From assembly GCA_003242515.1 (NCBI GenBank), contig QGUS01000099.1, positions 1-6,587 of the forward strand: a DNA stretch of 6,587 bases, written 5' to 3'. The translations under genes and the position numbers were made by a program. Below, piece by piece: positions 1 through 6,109 of this stretch. This stretch comes from Actinomycetota bacterium (GTDB lineage: Bacteria > Actinomycetota > Acidimicrobiia > Spongiisociales > ZC4RG35). Positions within the stretch are counted from its first letter, which is position 1; every line of letters starts with the position of its first letter. Under the pieces are notes generated by a model, which searched no databases, was not told the origin of the DNA, and saw only the letters and a list, made by a program, of their open reading frames with translations.

Positions 1-986
1 GCGAGGGCGGCGCTGAAGTAGATGTCGTCGGCCACCTCGAGCCCCTCGTCCTGGGCCGTCCGGTACGCCGAGATCGAGTTGAGGATGTAGCTCAACTGCC
101 CGGCGTTGAGGCCCTGGTTGTTGGACGCGGCGTTCCAGGAGAAGACCTCGGGCGTCATCGCCGTGTCGTAGAGGCGCTTCATGTACTCCAGGGCGGCGAT
201 GGTCTCGTCCGAGTTGATCACCACCTGCTCGTTGGCGTCCTGGATCGAGGCGCCGAAGGACCACATCAGGGCCCGCATCGCCATGTTGGAGTCGATCTCC
301 TGGGACATGCCGATGCCAAGCTGGATGTTCTGGTCCTGATAGATCTTCCCGCCGTACTCGATCAGGTCGTCCCAGGTCGTCGGGCCTTCGGCCTTGCCGG
401 CCGTCTCCCAGAGGGAGCGGCGGTAACAACCGGGGTCCGGCACCCAGGCGGGGCAGTACGCGTAGTACTTGCCGGTGTTGGGGTTGTAAGAGGACCGACG
501 GCAGAGGTCGAGCAGCTGGCCATAGCGGCTCTCGGCCTCGGTCACGAGGTCCTTCATGTCCACCACCGACGGCTCGTGCTGGCTGAGCACGGCGATGTAC
601 TGGTACATGTCGTACTGCGGCTCGTTGGACTGGAGGTCCGCCGCGATGGCCGCAGGCAGGTCGGCCTGGTTGATGTGATCGATCGTGACGTTGACGCCGA
701 CCTGCTCGCCCCACTCCTTGGCGAAGGGGTCGAACCAGTCGTCGTGCGCCGGGACGAAGTGGCTCCACAGGAGGATCCGGAGGTCGCCGCTCACCGACTG
801 GGTCGGCTCACGGAACTTGATCTCCGGGCCGGATCCGGCTGCACCTCCCGCGCTCGACGACGTCGAGCCTGCCGTGGTGGTCGTGACGCTGGTCGCGGGC
901 CCGCATGCCGCGGCCAGGACGGCCGCCCCCGACAGATAGAGGAACTCCCTTCTGGTGATGCCCCGTGGGTACCGACGAGGGACCAT
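1..986 (-). CDS. Tat-type lipoprotein, extracellular solute-binding protein of a sugar-type ABC transporter (3' end cut by window)
   Basis: At least 328 codons are present and the frame is still open at the left edge, so the C-terminus is missing. The ATG at 986-984 follows a strong AAGGAGG (997-991) with a 4-nt spacer. The N-terminus carries a twin-arginine motif (TRREFL, residues 11-16), a short hydrophobic stretch and a lipobox ending in Cys28 (LAAAC), then a Thr/Ser/Gly/Ala-rich linker to about residue 53. It should therefore be exported folded and lipid-anchored. The mature part begins with a beta-strand and aromatic segment (LRILLWSHF, 69-77) and has family-1 binding-protein features such as TTWDDLI (203-209). 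Cysteines 162, 178 and 187 lie close together. It is only distantly like the AglE-type protein in this window, so it is not a recent duplicate. It has its own 134-bp upstream gap and may open a second transporter operon to the left. The ligand cannot be read from the sequence; a carbohydrate is the best guess. Confidence 0.9.
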   Translation of the reverse strand, partial: MVPRRYPRGITRREFLYLSGAAVLAAACGPATSVTTTTAGSTSSSAGGAAGSGPEIKFREPTQSVSGDLRILLWSHFVPAHDDWFDPFAKEWGEQVGVNVTIDHINQADLPAAIAADLQSNEPQYDMYQYIAVLSQHEPSVVDMKDLVTEAESRYGQLLDLCRRSSYNPNTGKYYAYCPAWVPDPGCYRRSLWETAGKAEGPTTWDDLIEYGGKIYQDQNIQLGIGMSQEIDSNMAMRALMWSFGASIQDANEQVVINSDETIAALEYMKRLYDTAMTPEVFSWNAASNNQGLNAGQLSYILNSISAYRTAQDEGLEVADDIYFSAAL

Positions 987-990
987 CTCT

Positions 991-997
991 CCTCCTT
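991..997 (-). promoter_or_regulatory. Ribosome binding site of the Tat-type binding protein gene
   Basis: AAGGAGG on the minus strand, 4 nt before the ATG at 986. It is a near-perfect anti-16S match. It fixes the start so that the twin-arginine signal begins 11 residues in. Confidence 0.75.
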
Positions 998-1028
998 CGT
1001 TCGAGGTTTGCCTACCTAGACCGAGGCT

Positions 1029-1055
1029 GTCTCTTCCGAGACCGTTCCGAACCTA
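1029..1055 (-). promoter_or_regulatory. Candidate promoter and operator region before the second binding protein gene
   Basis: On the minus strand TAGGTT (1055-1050) fits the TAnnnT pattern of an actinobacterial -10 box and lies 64 bases before the start codon. A weak CCGACA-like -35 lies about 19 bases upstream of it. Two small perfect inverted repeats follow: GTTC-C-GAAC (1044-1052) and GTCTC-TTCC-GAGAC (1029-1042), both given on the plus strand. The second could be an operator just after the start point. This was assigned by eye from short matches. Confidence 0.3.
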
Positions 1056-1095
1056 TCAAACGGGCGCGGGGCGATGTCGGGACGAACTGCCGGGA

Positions 1096-1117
1096 GGCCG
1101 GCGGAGCGCTCGCGGCC
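1096..1117 (-). terminator. Imperfect GC-rich inverted repeat after aglG, possible terminator
   Basis: Just beyond the aglG stop, GGCC arms (1096-1099 and 1114-1117) flank the palindrome GAGCGCTC (1104-1111). The arms pair only with internal mismatches and no T-run follows. It could be a weak intrinsic terminator or ordinary GC-rich spacer. It marks the likely end of the aglEFG unit only if the promoter downstream of it is real. Confidence 0.22.
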
Positions 1118-1120
1118 GGG

Positions 1121-1984
1121 TCAGCCCTTGACGGCGCCGGCGAGGAGACCGCTGGCGAAGTACCGCTGGAGCAGCAGGAACACCGTGACGGGCAGGGCCA
1201 TCTGGATGAAGGCAGCCGCGGTCAGGTAATGCCACTCGCCGCCCAGCGAGTTGACCAGGTTGGCGAGCTGGATGGTCATGGGGTGGTTCGGGATGTTGGG
1301 GCCGAGGAAGATCAGAGCCACCAGCAGGTCGTTCCACACCCAGAGGAACTGGAAGATGGCCAGCGACGCGATCGCCGGGACGCTCATGGGCAGGGCGAGG
1401 CGGAAGAACGCGGTCATCTCGCTCGCCCCGTCGATCGCGGCCGACTCGAACACCGCCGACGGCAGCGAGCCCATGTAGTTGCGCAGCAGGAACAGCGCGA
1501 AGGGCAGGCCGAAGCCGGTGTGGGCCAGCCACACGGCCAGGAAGCTTCCCGCCAGGCCGGCGTCCCGGAAGAAGATCTGCAGCGGCACGAAGGTCATCTG
1601 CAGGGGCACGACCAGCAGGCCGACCACGACCACGAACAGCAGGTTCCGGAACGGGAACTTCATCCACGAGAAGGCGTAGGCCGCGAACGCGGCAACGGCG
1701 ATAGGGATGACCGTGGCCGGGATGGTGATGATCAGGCTGTTGATGAAGGCGTCGCCCATCCCGTTCCGGGTGAGCACGTGCTTGTAGCTCTCGAGGGTGA
1801 ACTCGTAGGGAGGCGTCAGCGCGTTCCACCACCCGTCGAAGCGCACCGCTGTCTCGGTGCGGAACGAGTTGATCAGCGTCCCCAGGGTGGGGACGAGCCA
1901 CATCACGAGGATGATGGCGATGGCGAGGTGAAGGGCCCACCTGCCCGGGCGGAACCGGGGCTTGCCGACGATCTCGGTGGTCAT
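1121..1984 (-). CDS. aglG: AglG-like alpha-glucoside ABC transporter permease
   Basis: A 287-residue inner-membrane permease, the usual length for the MalG/AglG branch of CUT1 importers. It has six hydrophobic segments, near residues 16-38, 84-106, 112-135, 146-168, 201-223 and 256-274. The cytoplasmic EAA loop that docks on the ATPase is at 180-199 (E180, A182-A183, D185-G186, L198-P199). Long stretches match my memory of rhizobial AglG, including FAAYAFSWM (100-108), VGLLVVPLQ (121-129), WLAHTGFG (152-159) and the C-terminal GLLAGAVKG. The ATG at 1984 overlaps the aglF stop as ATGA and has AGGAGG (1997-1992) inside aglF, so the two permeases are translationally coupled and made together. 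It forms the channel with AglF. The family assignment is firm; the actual sugar is an inference. The same reading frame stays open far upstream inside aglF, but that part is Pro/Arg/His-rich shadow sequence. Confidence 0.92.
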   Translation of the reverse strand: MTTEIVGKPRFRPGRWALHLAIAIILVMWLVPTLGTLINSFRTETAVRFDGWWNALTPPYEFTLESYKHVLTRNGMGDAFINSLIITIPATVIPIAVAAFAAYAFSWMKFPFRNLLFVVVVGLLVVPLQMTFVPLQIFFRDAGLAGSFLAVWLAHTGFGLPFALFLLRNYMGSLPSAVFESAAIDGASEMTAFFRLALPMSVPAIASLAIFQFLWVWNDLLVALIFLGPNIPNHPMTIQLANLVNSLGGEWHYLTAAAFIQMALPVTVFLLLQRYFASGLLAGAVKG

Positions 1985-3390
1985 CGCACCTCCTCCTGAC
2001 GCCGGAACGACCGGATGTTGTAGGCCATGACGGGGACGATCGCCGCCAGCAGCACGACGGCCACCGCGCTCGCCCTCCCGTACTCGGCGTACGAGAACTG
2101 GTTCCACATCTCCAGGGCGATCACGTTGGTGTCGAAGTTGCCGTTGGTCATCGCGTACACGATGTCGAAGGTCTTGAGGGCGAAGATCAGCATCGTCGTC
2201 GTGACCACGGCGATGGTCGGTGCCAGCAGCGGGAGCATGATCCGCCGGAACACCTGCCACTCGGTGGCGCCGTCCACCCGGGCGGCCTCGAGCAGCTCCC
2301 GGTCGATGGACTTGATGCCGGCCGAGAGGATCACCATGCAGAAGCCGACCCAGATCCAGCAGGCGACCGCGATCAGGGCGAAGTTGTTGATGCCCCGGGT
2401 GGAGATGAAGTCGATGGGCTCCCCGCCCAGGGCGACGATGATGGCGTTGAGGGTTCCGGTCTGCTTGGAGCCCGGAAGGTTGGGGTTCCAGACGTACATG
2501 AAGCGCCAGACCACCGAGGCGGCGACGAAGGAGATCGCCATCGGGACGAAGACGATGGTCTTGGCGAAGTTCTCGTAGCGGACCCGGTCGAAGAGGGTCG
2601 CCACCAGGAGGCCGCCGATCACGGAGATGACGGTGAAGAAGACCAGCCAGAGGACGTTGTTTCTGAGTGCGGTCAGGGTGTTGGGGCTTTCGAAGAACCA
2701 GCGGTAGTTCTCCAGCCCGATGAAGGTGTCGCCCGCCCGGTTGTAGAGGCTGCGGCGGATGGTGCCGTAGGTCGGGTAGACCAGGAAGGTGTAGAGGAAG
2801 AACAGCGCGGGGAGCAGCCACAGCCAGGGCCGGATCCGCCGCTGCGCCACGTCCGTGAAGTGACGCAGCGTGTGCTCCATCAGGACGATGTAGCCCACCA
2901 GCACGAGGGGGACCCCGATGATGGCGATGATCATCATCGCCACCTGGCGGCCCACCCGGGTGTTGCCGCCGAAGATGCCCGAGAACGCCGAGCCGAGGAC
3001 GTCGAGCAGGAACGGCAGCAAGAAGATCGTCGCGAGGACTCCCAGCAGGAGGATGAGCGGGGCCGGGAGCGGGACGTCGCGGGACGGCTTCCGCGCCCAC
3101 CGGGGAATGGCGATGGCGTCGAGCACGAGCTGGGCGACGACCAGACCGACCGCCACCGTCCAGATCGGGGCGAAGTCCTGCTCCACCCGCTCGCGGAGGG
3201 CGAAGCGGGCGATGGCGAGGAGCGCGAAGGTGACGACGTACAGGACCCCCGCCAGCGTGTGGCCGAGGTACCAGCGGTGCGCGCCGACGGGGAAGCCGAG
3301 CATCGCCAGGTAGGCGGTGCCCGCCCGTCGCTCTTGCGGGCCCGGAGGTGCGGGCTCCGGCTCCCGAACGGCGGTCAGCGTTCCGGTCAT
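1981..3390 (-). CDS. aglF: AglF-like sugar ABC transporter permease with an N-terminal TM2 domain
   Basis: A 469-residue membrane protein, well over 100 residues longer than usual MalF/AglF-type permeases. Residues about 186-469 are a normal CUT1 permease with six hydrophobic segments and the EAA loop at 366-387 (E366, E368-A370, D373-G374, L386-P387). Its closest resemblance by memory is AglF: VPMAISFVAASVVWRF (282-297), LNAIIVALGGEP (314-325), VILSAGIKSI (353-362) and the KTFDIVYAMTNG segment (406-417). Residues 24-98 look like a TM2 domain: GAHRWYLG (36-43), then two helices around 44-61 and 74-90, and LDAIAIP (90-96) as the closing motif. Two more helices (108-130, 152-171) bridge the parts. 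The ATG at 3390 follows AGGAGG with a short 2-nt spacer. An internal ATG (2880) would give a normal-sized permease but has no ribosome site. Its stop overlaps the aglG start. The role of the extra domain is unknown. Confidence 0.92.
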   Translation of the reverse strand: MTGTLTAVREPEPAPPGPQERRAGTAYLAMLGFPVGAHRWYLGHTLAGVLYVVTFALLAIARFALRERVEQDFAPIWTVAVGLVVAQLVLDAIAIPRWARKPSRDVPLPAPLILLLGVLATIFLLPFLLDVLGSAFSGIFGGNTRVGRQVAMMIIAIIGVPLVLVGYIVLMEHTLRHFTDVAQRRIRPWLWLLPALFFLYTFLVYPTYGTIRRSLYNRAGDTFIGLENYRWFFESPNTLTALRNNVLWLVFFTVISVIGGLLVATLFDRVRYENFAKTIVFVPMAISFVAASVVWRFMYVWNPNLPGSKQTGTLNAIIVALGGEPIDFISTRGINNFALIAVACWIWVGFCMVILSAGIKSIDRELLEAARVDGATEWQVFRRIMLPLLAPTIAVVTTTMLIFALKTFDIVYAMTNGNFDTNVIALEMWNQFSYAEYGRASAVAVVLLAAIVPVMAYNIRSFRRQEEVR

Positions 3391-3411
3391 CTCCTCCTCA
3401 CCTGTTCGTGG

Positions 3412-3443
3412 GAGGGGGCGGTGGCCGGAGCCACCGCCCCCTC
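3412..3443 (-). promoter_or_regulatory. Intercistronic stem-loop between aglE and aglF
   Basis: A perfect 14-bp stem (arms 3412-3425 and 3430-3443) closes a 4-nt loop. On the transcribed strand the loop reads UCCG closed by C-G, a member of the very stable UNCG tetraloop class. It starts 8 nt after the aglE stop and ends about 21 nt before the aglF start. No T-run follows, so it is a poor intrinsic terminator. It more likely blocks 3' exonucleases or partly attenuates transcription, raising binding protein over permease, as described for malE-malF-type operons. Confidence 0.75.
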
Positions 3444-3451
3444 GTCGGCGA

Positions 3452-4819
3452 TCAGCCGCCGTAGGCGTCCTGACGCACCCGGTCGAGGTCCTCGAGGATC
3501 CTGTCGAGGTTGCCCGGGTTCTGGGTGTAGTCCAGGACCGCCTGCCAGAAGGCCGCGTTCATGGCCTCCGGCATCAGGTCGGAGGCGTCGAAGCGGAACA
3601 CCTCGGCCTTGGCGAGGGCCTCGGCGCTCTTCTGCGAGATGGGGTCCGGGTAGCTGGTGACCTTGCTGTTGCCGGAGATGGCACCACCGCGGTCGACCCA
3701 GATCTGCTGGGCCTCGGCGCTCACCAGCCACTGCATCAGCGCCCGCGCCTGCGGCGTGTCGTTGAACATGCCGAACAGGTCGCCGGCACCCGTGAGGGCG
3801 CCCTGGTAGGCGGGGTTGATGGTGGGCATGATGAAGAAGTCGAAGTCCTCACCCGGCTGCGGGCTGGTCGGGTAGTTCGGGAAGAACTCGCCCGCCATGA
3901 AGCTCGCCTGGTGGTGGAACAGACACCCGGCCGGATCCGTGAACAGCGGCTGGCCGGCGTCGCCGAAGTTGGTGGCGATGGCGTACTGCGAGCCGCCGTA
4001 GGAGTTGGCGATGACCTCGCCGAACGCCTCGAAGGCCTGACGGATCTCGGGCGAGGTCCAGGGCAGCTCACCCTGGTACCAGCGGTCGTAGACCTCGGGA
4101 CCGGACTGACGGATCACGAAGTCCTCGATCCAGTCGGTGCCGGGCCAGCCGGAAGCGGCGCCGGACTCGAGACCGACGCACCAGCCGGCCTGAGCGCCCT
4201 CGTGGGCGTTGGCGGCGGCGACGACGGCGTCCCAGCTGTCGAGGTCACCACCGGTCCAGACATTCGGGTTGTACCAGATGAGACCCTTGACGGCGGCCTT
4301 GATGAACACGCCGACGAGCTTGCCGTCGACCGTGCCCAGCTCGACGAAACCGGGGGAGGTCTCGCTGACGTACTGGTCGTAGTCGATGACCGTGCTCAGG
4401 TCGACGAGAGCGCCCTGACGGGCCCATTCGGCCATCTGACCCGGGCCGGGAAGGCCGGCGAGGTCGGGCAGGATGCCGGACTGGACACCAGCGCTGAGCA
4501 CGGTGTTGATGTCACGGGTACCGGTGTACTGGACCTGGATGCCGGTCCGCTCCTCGAACGGAGCGACCATGGCGCGGAAGGCCTCCTCCTCGGCCCCACC
4601 CCAGGTGCCATAGACGGTGACGGTGCCACCGATCTGCTCGCCCGGCTCCGTGGTGCCAGTGGGCTGGGTGGTGCCGGTGCCGCCTCCGGTCGTGGTCGTG
4701 CCCCCGGCGGTGGTGGTCGTGCCGCCCGAGCCGCCGCACGCGGCGACGAGGAGGGCGAGGACCGCCATCAGGGATACGACACGCCAGAACCGCCGGAGAC
4801 CGTTGTCGATTCGGTCCAT
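3452..4819 (-). CDS. aglE: AglE-like alpha-glucoside ABC transporter substrate-binding lipoprotein
   Basis: A 455-residue lipoprotein that binds sugar outside the membrane and delivers it to the AglF/AglG channel. The start at 4819 is chosen because AAGGAG (4830-4825) lies 5 nt upstream and a clean Sec lipoprotein signal follows: Arg-rich n-region (RRFWR), hydrophobic core 16-24 and lipobox LVAAC ending in Cys28. An in-frame ATG at 4867 would put 16 unneeded residues before it. Residues 29-62 are a Gly/Thr-rich tether with TTTT blocks. The mature domain starts at GTVTVYGTWGG (65-75). The segment GWCVGLESGAASGWPGTDW (212-230) with WIEDF and PEVYDRW (241-247), and the second cysteine in DPAGCLFHHQ (295-304), match the AglE branch as I know it. 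Cys214 and Cys299 probably form its disulfide. The next genes are the two permeases, and a stable hairpin follows the stop. In rhizobia this branch imports sucrose, maltose and trehalose; the substrate here is inferred. Confidence 0.92.
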   Translation of the reverse strand: MDRIDNGLRRFWRVVSLMAVLALLVAACGGSGGTTTTAGGTTTTGGGTGTTQPTGTTEPGEQIGGTVTVYGTWGGAEEEAFRAMVAPFEERTGIQVQYTGTRDINTVLSAGVQSGILPDLAGLPGPGQMAEWARQGALVDLSTVIDYDQYVSETSPGFVELGTVDGKLVGVFIKAAVKGLIWYNPNVWTGGDLDSWDAVVAAANAHEGAQAGWCVGLESGAASGWPGTDWIEDFVIRQSGPEVYDRWYQGELPWTSPEIRQAFEAFGEVIANSYGGSQYAIATNFGDAGQPLFTDPAGCLFHHQASFMAGEFFPNYPTSPQPGEDFDFFIMPTINPAYQGALTGAGDLFGMFNDTPQARALMQWLVSAEAQQIWVDRGGAISGNSKVTSYPDPISQKSAEALAKAEVFRFDASDLMPEAMNAAFWQAVLDYTQNPGNLDRILEDLDRVRQDAYGG

Positions 4820-4824
4820 CAGTT

Positions 4825-4830
4825 CTCCTT
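4825..4830 (-). promoter_or_regulatory. Ribosome binding site deciding the aglE start
   Basis: AAGGAG on the minus strand with a 5-nt spacer to the ATG at 4819. It supports that start over the in-frame ATG 48 bases upstream, which lies inside the candidate operator repeat region and has no such site. Confidence 0.75.
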
Positions 4831-4851
4831 GGGTTGGATTCGTGTCAGAGA

Positions 4852-4882
4852 GGGCCGGTCGGCCCAAGCGGCCCGAAACCTA
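4852..4882 (-). promoter_or_regulatory. Candidate aglE promoter with a palindromic operator
   Basis: On the minus strand TAGGTT (4882-4877) fits a TAnnnT -10 box and lies 58 bases before the aglE start. No convincing -35 is seen at 17 bases. About 11 bases after it comes a perfect 6-bp inverted repeat, GGGCCG-GT-CGGCCC (4852-4865 on the plus strand), placed where a repressor could block transcription. The same TAGGTT-then-CGG block occurs before the second binding protein gene. This is evidence from short motifs only. Confidence 0.33.
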
Positions 4883-4911
4883 GTCGGGTGCGCGCGTCGA
4901 TGCACGGCCGA

Positions 4912-4927
4912 CCGCTCACTCGAGCGG
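4912..4927 (-). terminator. Small perfect hairpin across the DUF4032 gene stop, weak terminator candidate
   Basis: CCGCTC (4912-4917) and GAGCGG (4922-4927) pair perfectly around a 4-nt loop and span the stop codon. The stem is short and no T-run follows, so it could slow transcription or simply reflect GC-rich codons. Confidence 0.22.
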
Positions 4928-6109
4928 GAAGCCGGGGAAGCCCGCCGCCTTCCAGGCCTCGAAGGCCTCGTCGTTGGTGACGTCGGACCCCCGCTCGGCG
5001 GCCATGCCCAGACGGAAGTTGAGCATGTCGCAGTAGCCCTGGATCGGGTCGCTCCCCGGGAAGTCGCCCATCTTCTCCAGGGTCGGCTCGAACCACTCGG
5101 TGAGCCACTGCACGATGGCGATCCGCTTCTCCCGGTCCGTCTGTGCCCCCTTTCGGGCCAGCCACCAGTGGACGTCCTCGAGGATGATCCGGGCCTGGTT
5201 CTCCGAGGCCTCCACCCCGGTCAGCTCGTAGAGGCGGTCGGAGTGGAAGGTGCGCCCGCCGACCACCGTCTTGATCTGGACCAGGTTCCCGTCCGGGCCC
5301 GGCTCGATCACCACGTCGTCGACGTCGAAGCCGAGCTCGTTGAGCTGCTTGAGGCGCTCCCGGATCCGATAGCTCTCGTCACGGGGGATCACGGGCGCCT
5401 CCTCGAGGATCCGCCACAGGTCCTCGTAGCGGGCGACGATGTCCTCCCCCAGGTCGAGGTCCGCCTGGTCCAGACCGCCGCCGCCGGCGACCGCCAGGTC
5501 GGCCATGTCCCCTGCGACGTTCTCGATCATGATCGACAGGTCGTGCTCCCGCTGCCCCGGGGTCAGGGACTCGTAGATCTGGGAGGTCTCGGCGTCGATC
5601 ATCACCGCCTCGATGGCCCCGGCGTCGAACCGGTAGAGCAGGTTGGAGAGGGAGCAGTCGCCCCAGAAGCACCCGGCCAGGTGCAGCTCGACGAGGAGCC
5701 CGGCCACGGCGTCGATCACCTGTTTGCGCCGGGGACCGAAGGTGTGACCGCCGACCAGGTTCCGCACCGGGAACCCGTGGGAGACGAACCGGGTGATCAC
5801 CGCGGCCGCCTGCTCCTCGTCCGGGGGGATCCAGGGACGGATGACGAGCGCGGCCGGGCGAGCGCAGCGAGTGGTCCGGTGTTGCAGCCGCTCCAGGACC
5901 GAGTACTCGTTGCGGGCGAGACGCAGCGGCATCTCCTTGATGGCGAAGACGCCCTCCTCGTAGGCGACGAAGACTACGGGGTGACGGTGGATGCCGGTGG
6001 GCATGTCCACCAGCCGGTGGTGGTCCCACCCGGAGATCGGGGTCTCCCAGGGGAGGTCGAGGAAGTCCGGGACGTCCGGCTCCAGGACGAGACGGGGGGC
6101 CTGTGTCAT
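4916..6109 (-). CDS. DUF4032 protein with a kinase-like N-terminal core
   Basis: A 397-residue soluble protein with no signal peptide or membrane segment. Residues about 40-205 carry eukaryote-like/WaaP-like kinase marks: FAIKEM with candidate ATP lysine K58, Glu68 in RNEYSVLERL as the partner glutamate, the catalytic-loop equivalent HLAGCFWGDCSLSN (143-156, candidate base D151 and N156), and IDAET (171-175, metal aspartate D172) in place of DFG. Residues about 220-397 form the acidic, helical DUF4032 part, with a conserved-looking LYELTGVEASENQARIILED (293-312) and an aromatic WLTEWFEP (335-342). The chosen ATG at 6109 overlaps the upstream histidine kinase stop as ATGA. No Shine-Dalgarno precedes it (the region is C-rich), so it is probably translated by reinitiation. 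An in-frame start at 6355 would lie deep inside the kinase gene. The substrate is unknown. The family is confident; kinase activity is inferred from motifs. Confidence 0.88.
   Translation of the reverse strand: MTQAPRLVLEPDVPDFLDLPWETPISGWDHHRLVDMPTGIHRHPVVFVAYEEGVFAIKEMPLRLARNEYSVLERLQHRTTRCARPAALVIRPWIPPDEEQAAAVITRFVSHGFPVRNLVGGHTFGPRRKQVIDAVAGLLVELHLAGCFWGDCSLSNLLYRFDAGAIEAVMIDAETSQIYESLTPGQREHDLSIMIENVAGDMADLAVAGGGGLDQADLDLGEDIVARYEDLWRILEEAPVIPRDESYRIRERLKQLNELGFDVDDVVIEPGPDGNLVQIKTVVGGRTFHSDRLYELTGVEASENQARIILEDVHWWLARKGAQTDREKRIAIVQWLTEWFEPTLEKMGDFPGSDPIQGYCDMLNFRLGMAAERGSDVTNDEAFEAWKAAGFPGFPLE

Noticed and set aside
2878..2880. Internal ATG giving a normal-length 299-residue AglF
   Set aside because: No ribosome site precedes it. 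The upstream part has sensible membrane segments and a TM2 motif, and the ATG at 3390 has an AGGAGG.
1121..3100. A 659-residue minus-strand frame that would fuse extra sequence to AglG
   Set aside because: Everything before the ATG at 1984 is Pro/Arg/His-rich and overlaps aglF in another frame. The ATGA overlap and AGGAGG mark the true AglG start.
3412..3443. The aglE-aglF hairpin as an intrinsic terminator
   Set aside because: No T-run follows on the transcribed strand, and the next gene starts about 21 bases later with no visible promoter of its own.
965..3660. Long plus-strand open frames (965-1999, 2027-2578, 2860-3660)
   Set aside because: They lie antisense to clear permease and binding protein genes, are rich in Arg/Gly/Glu/Asp/His without recognisable domains, and have no ribosome sites. 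They are by-products of high GC codon use.
4635..4735. Repetitive GGT/CCACC-like DNA as a repeat element
   Set aside because: It encodes the Gly/Thr-rich tether of the AglE lipoprotein; the repetition is explained by the protein linker.
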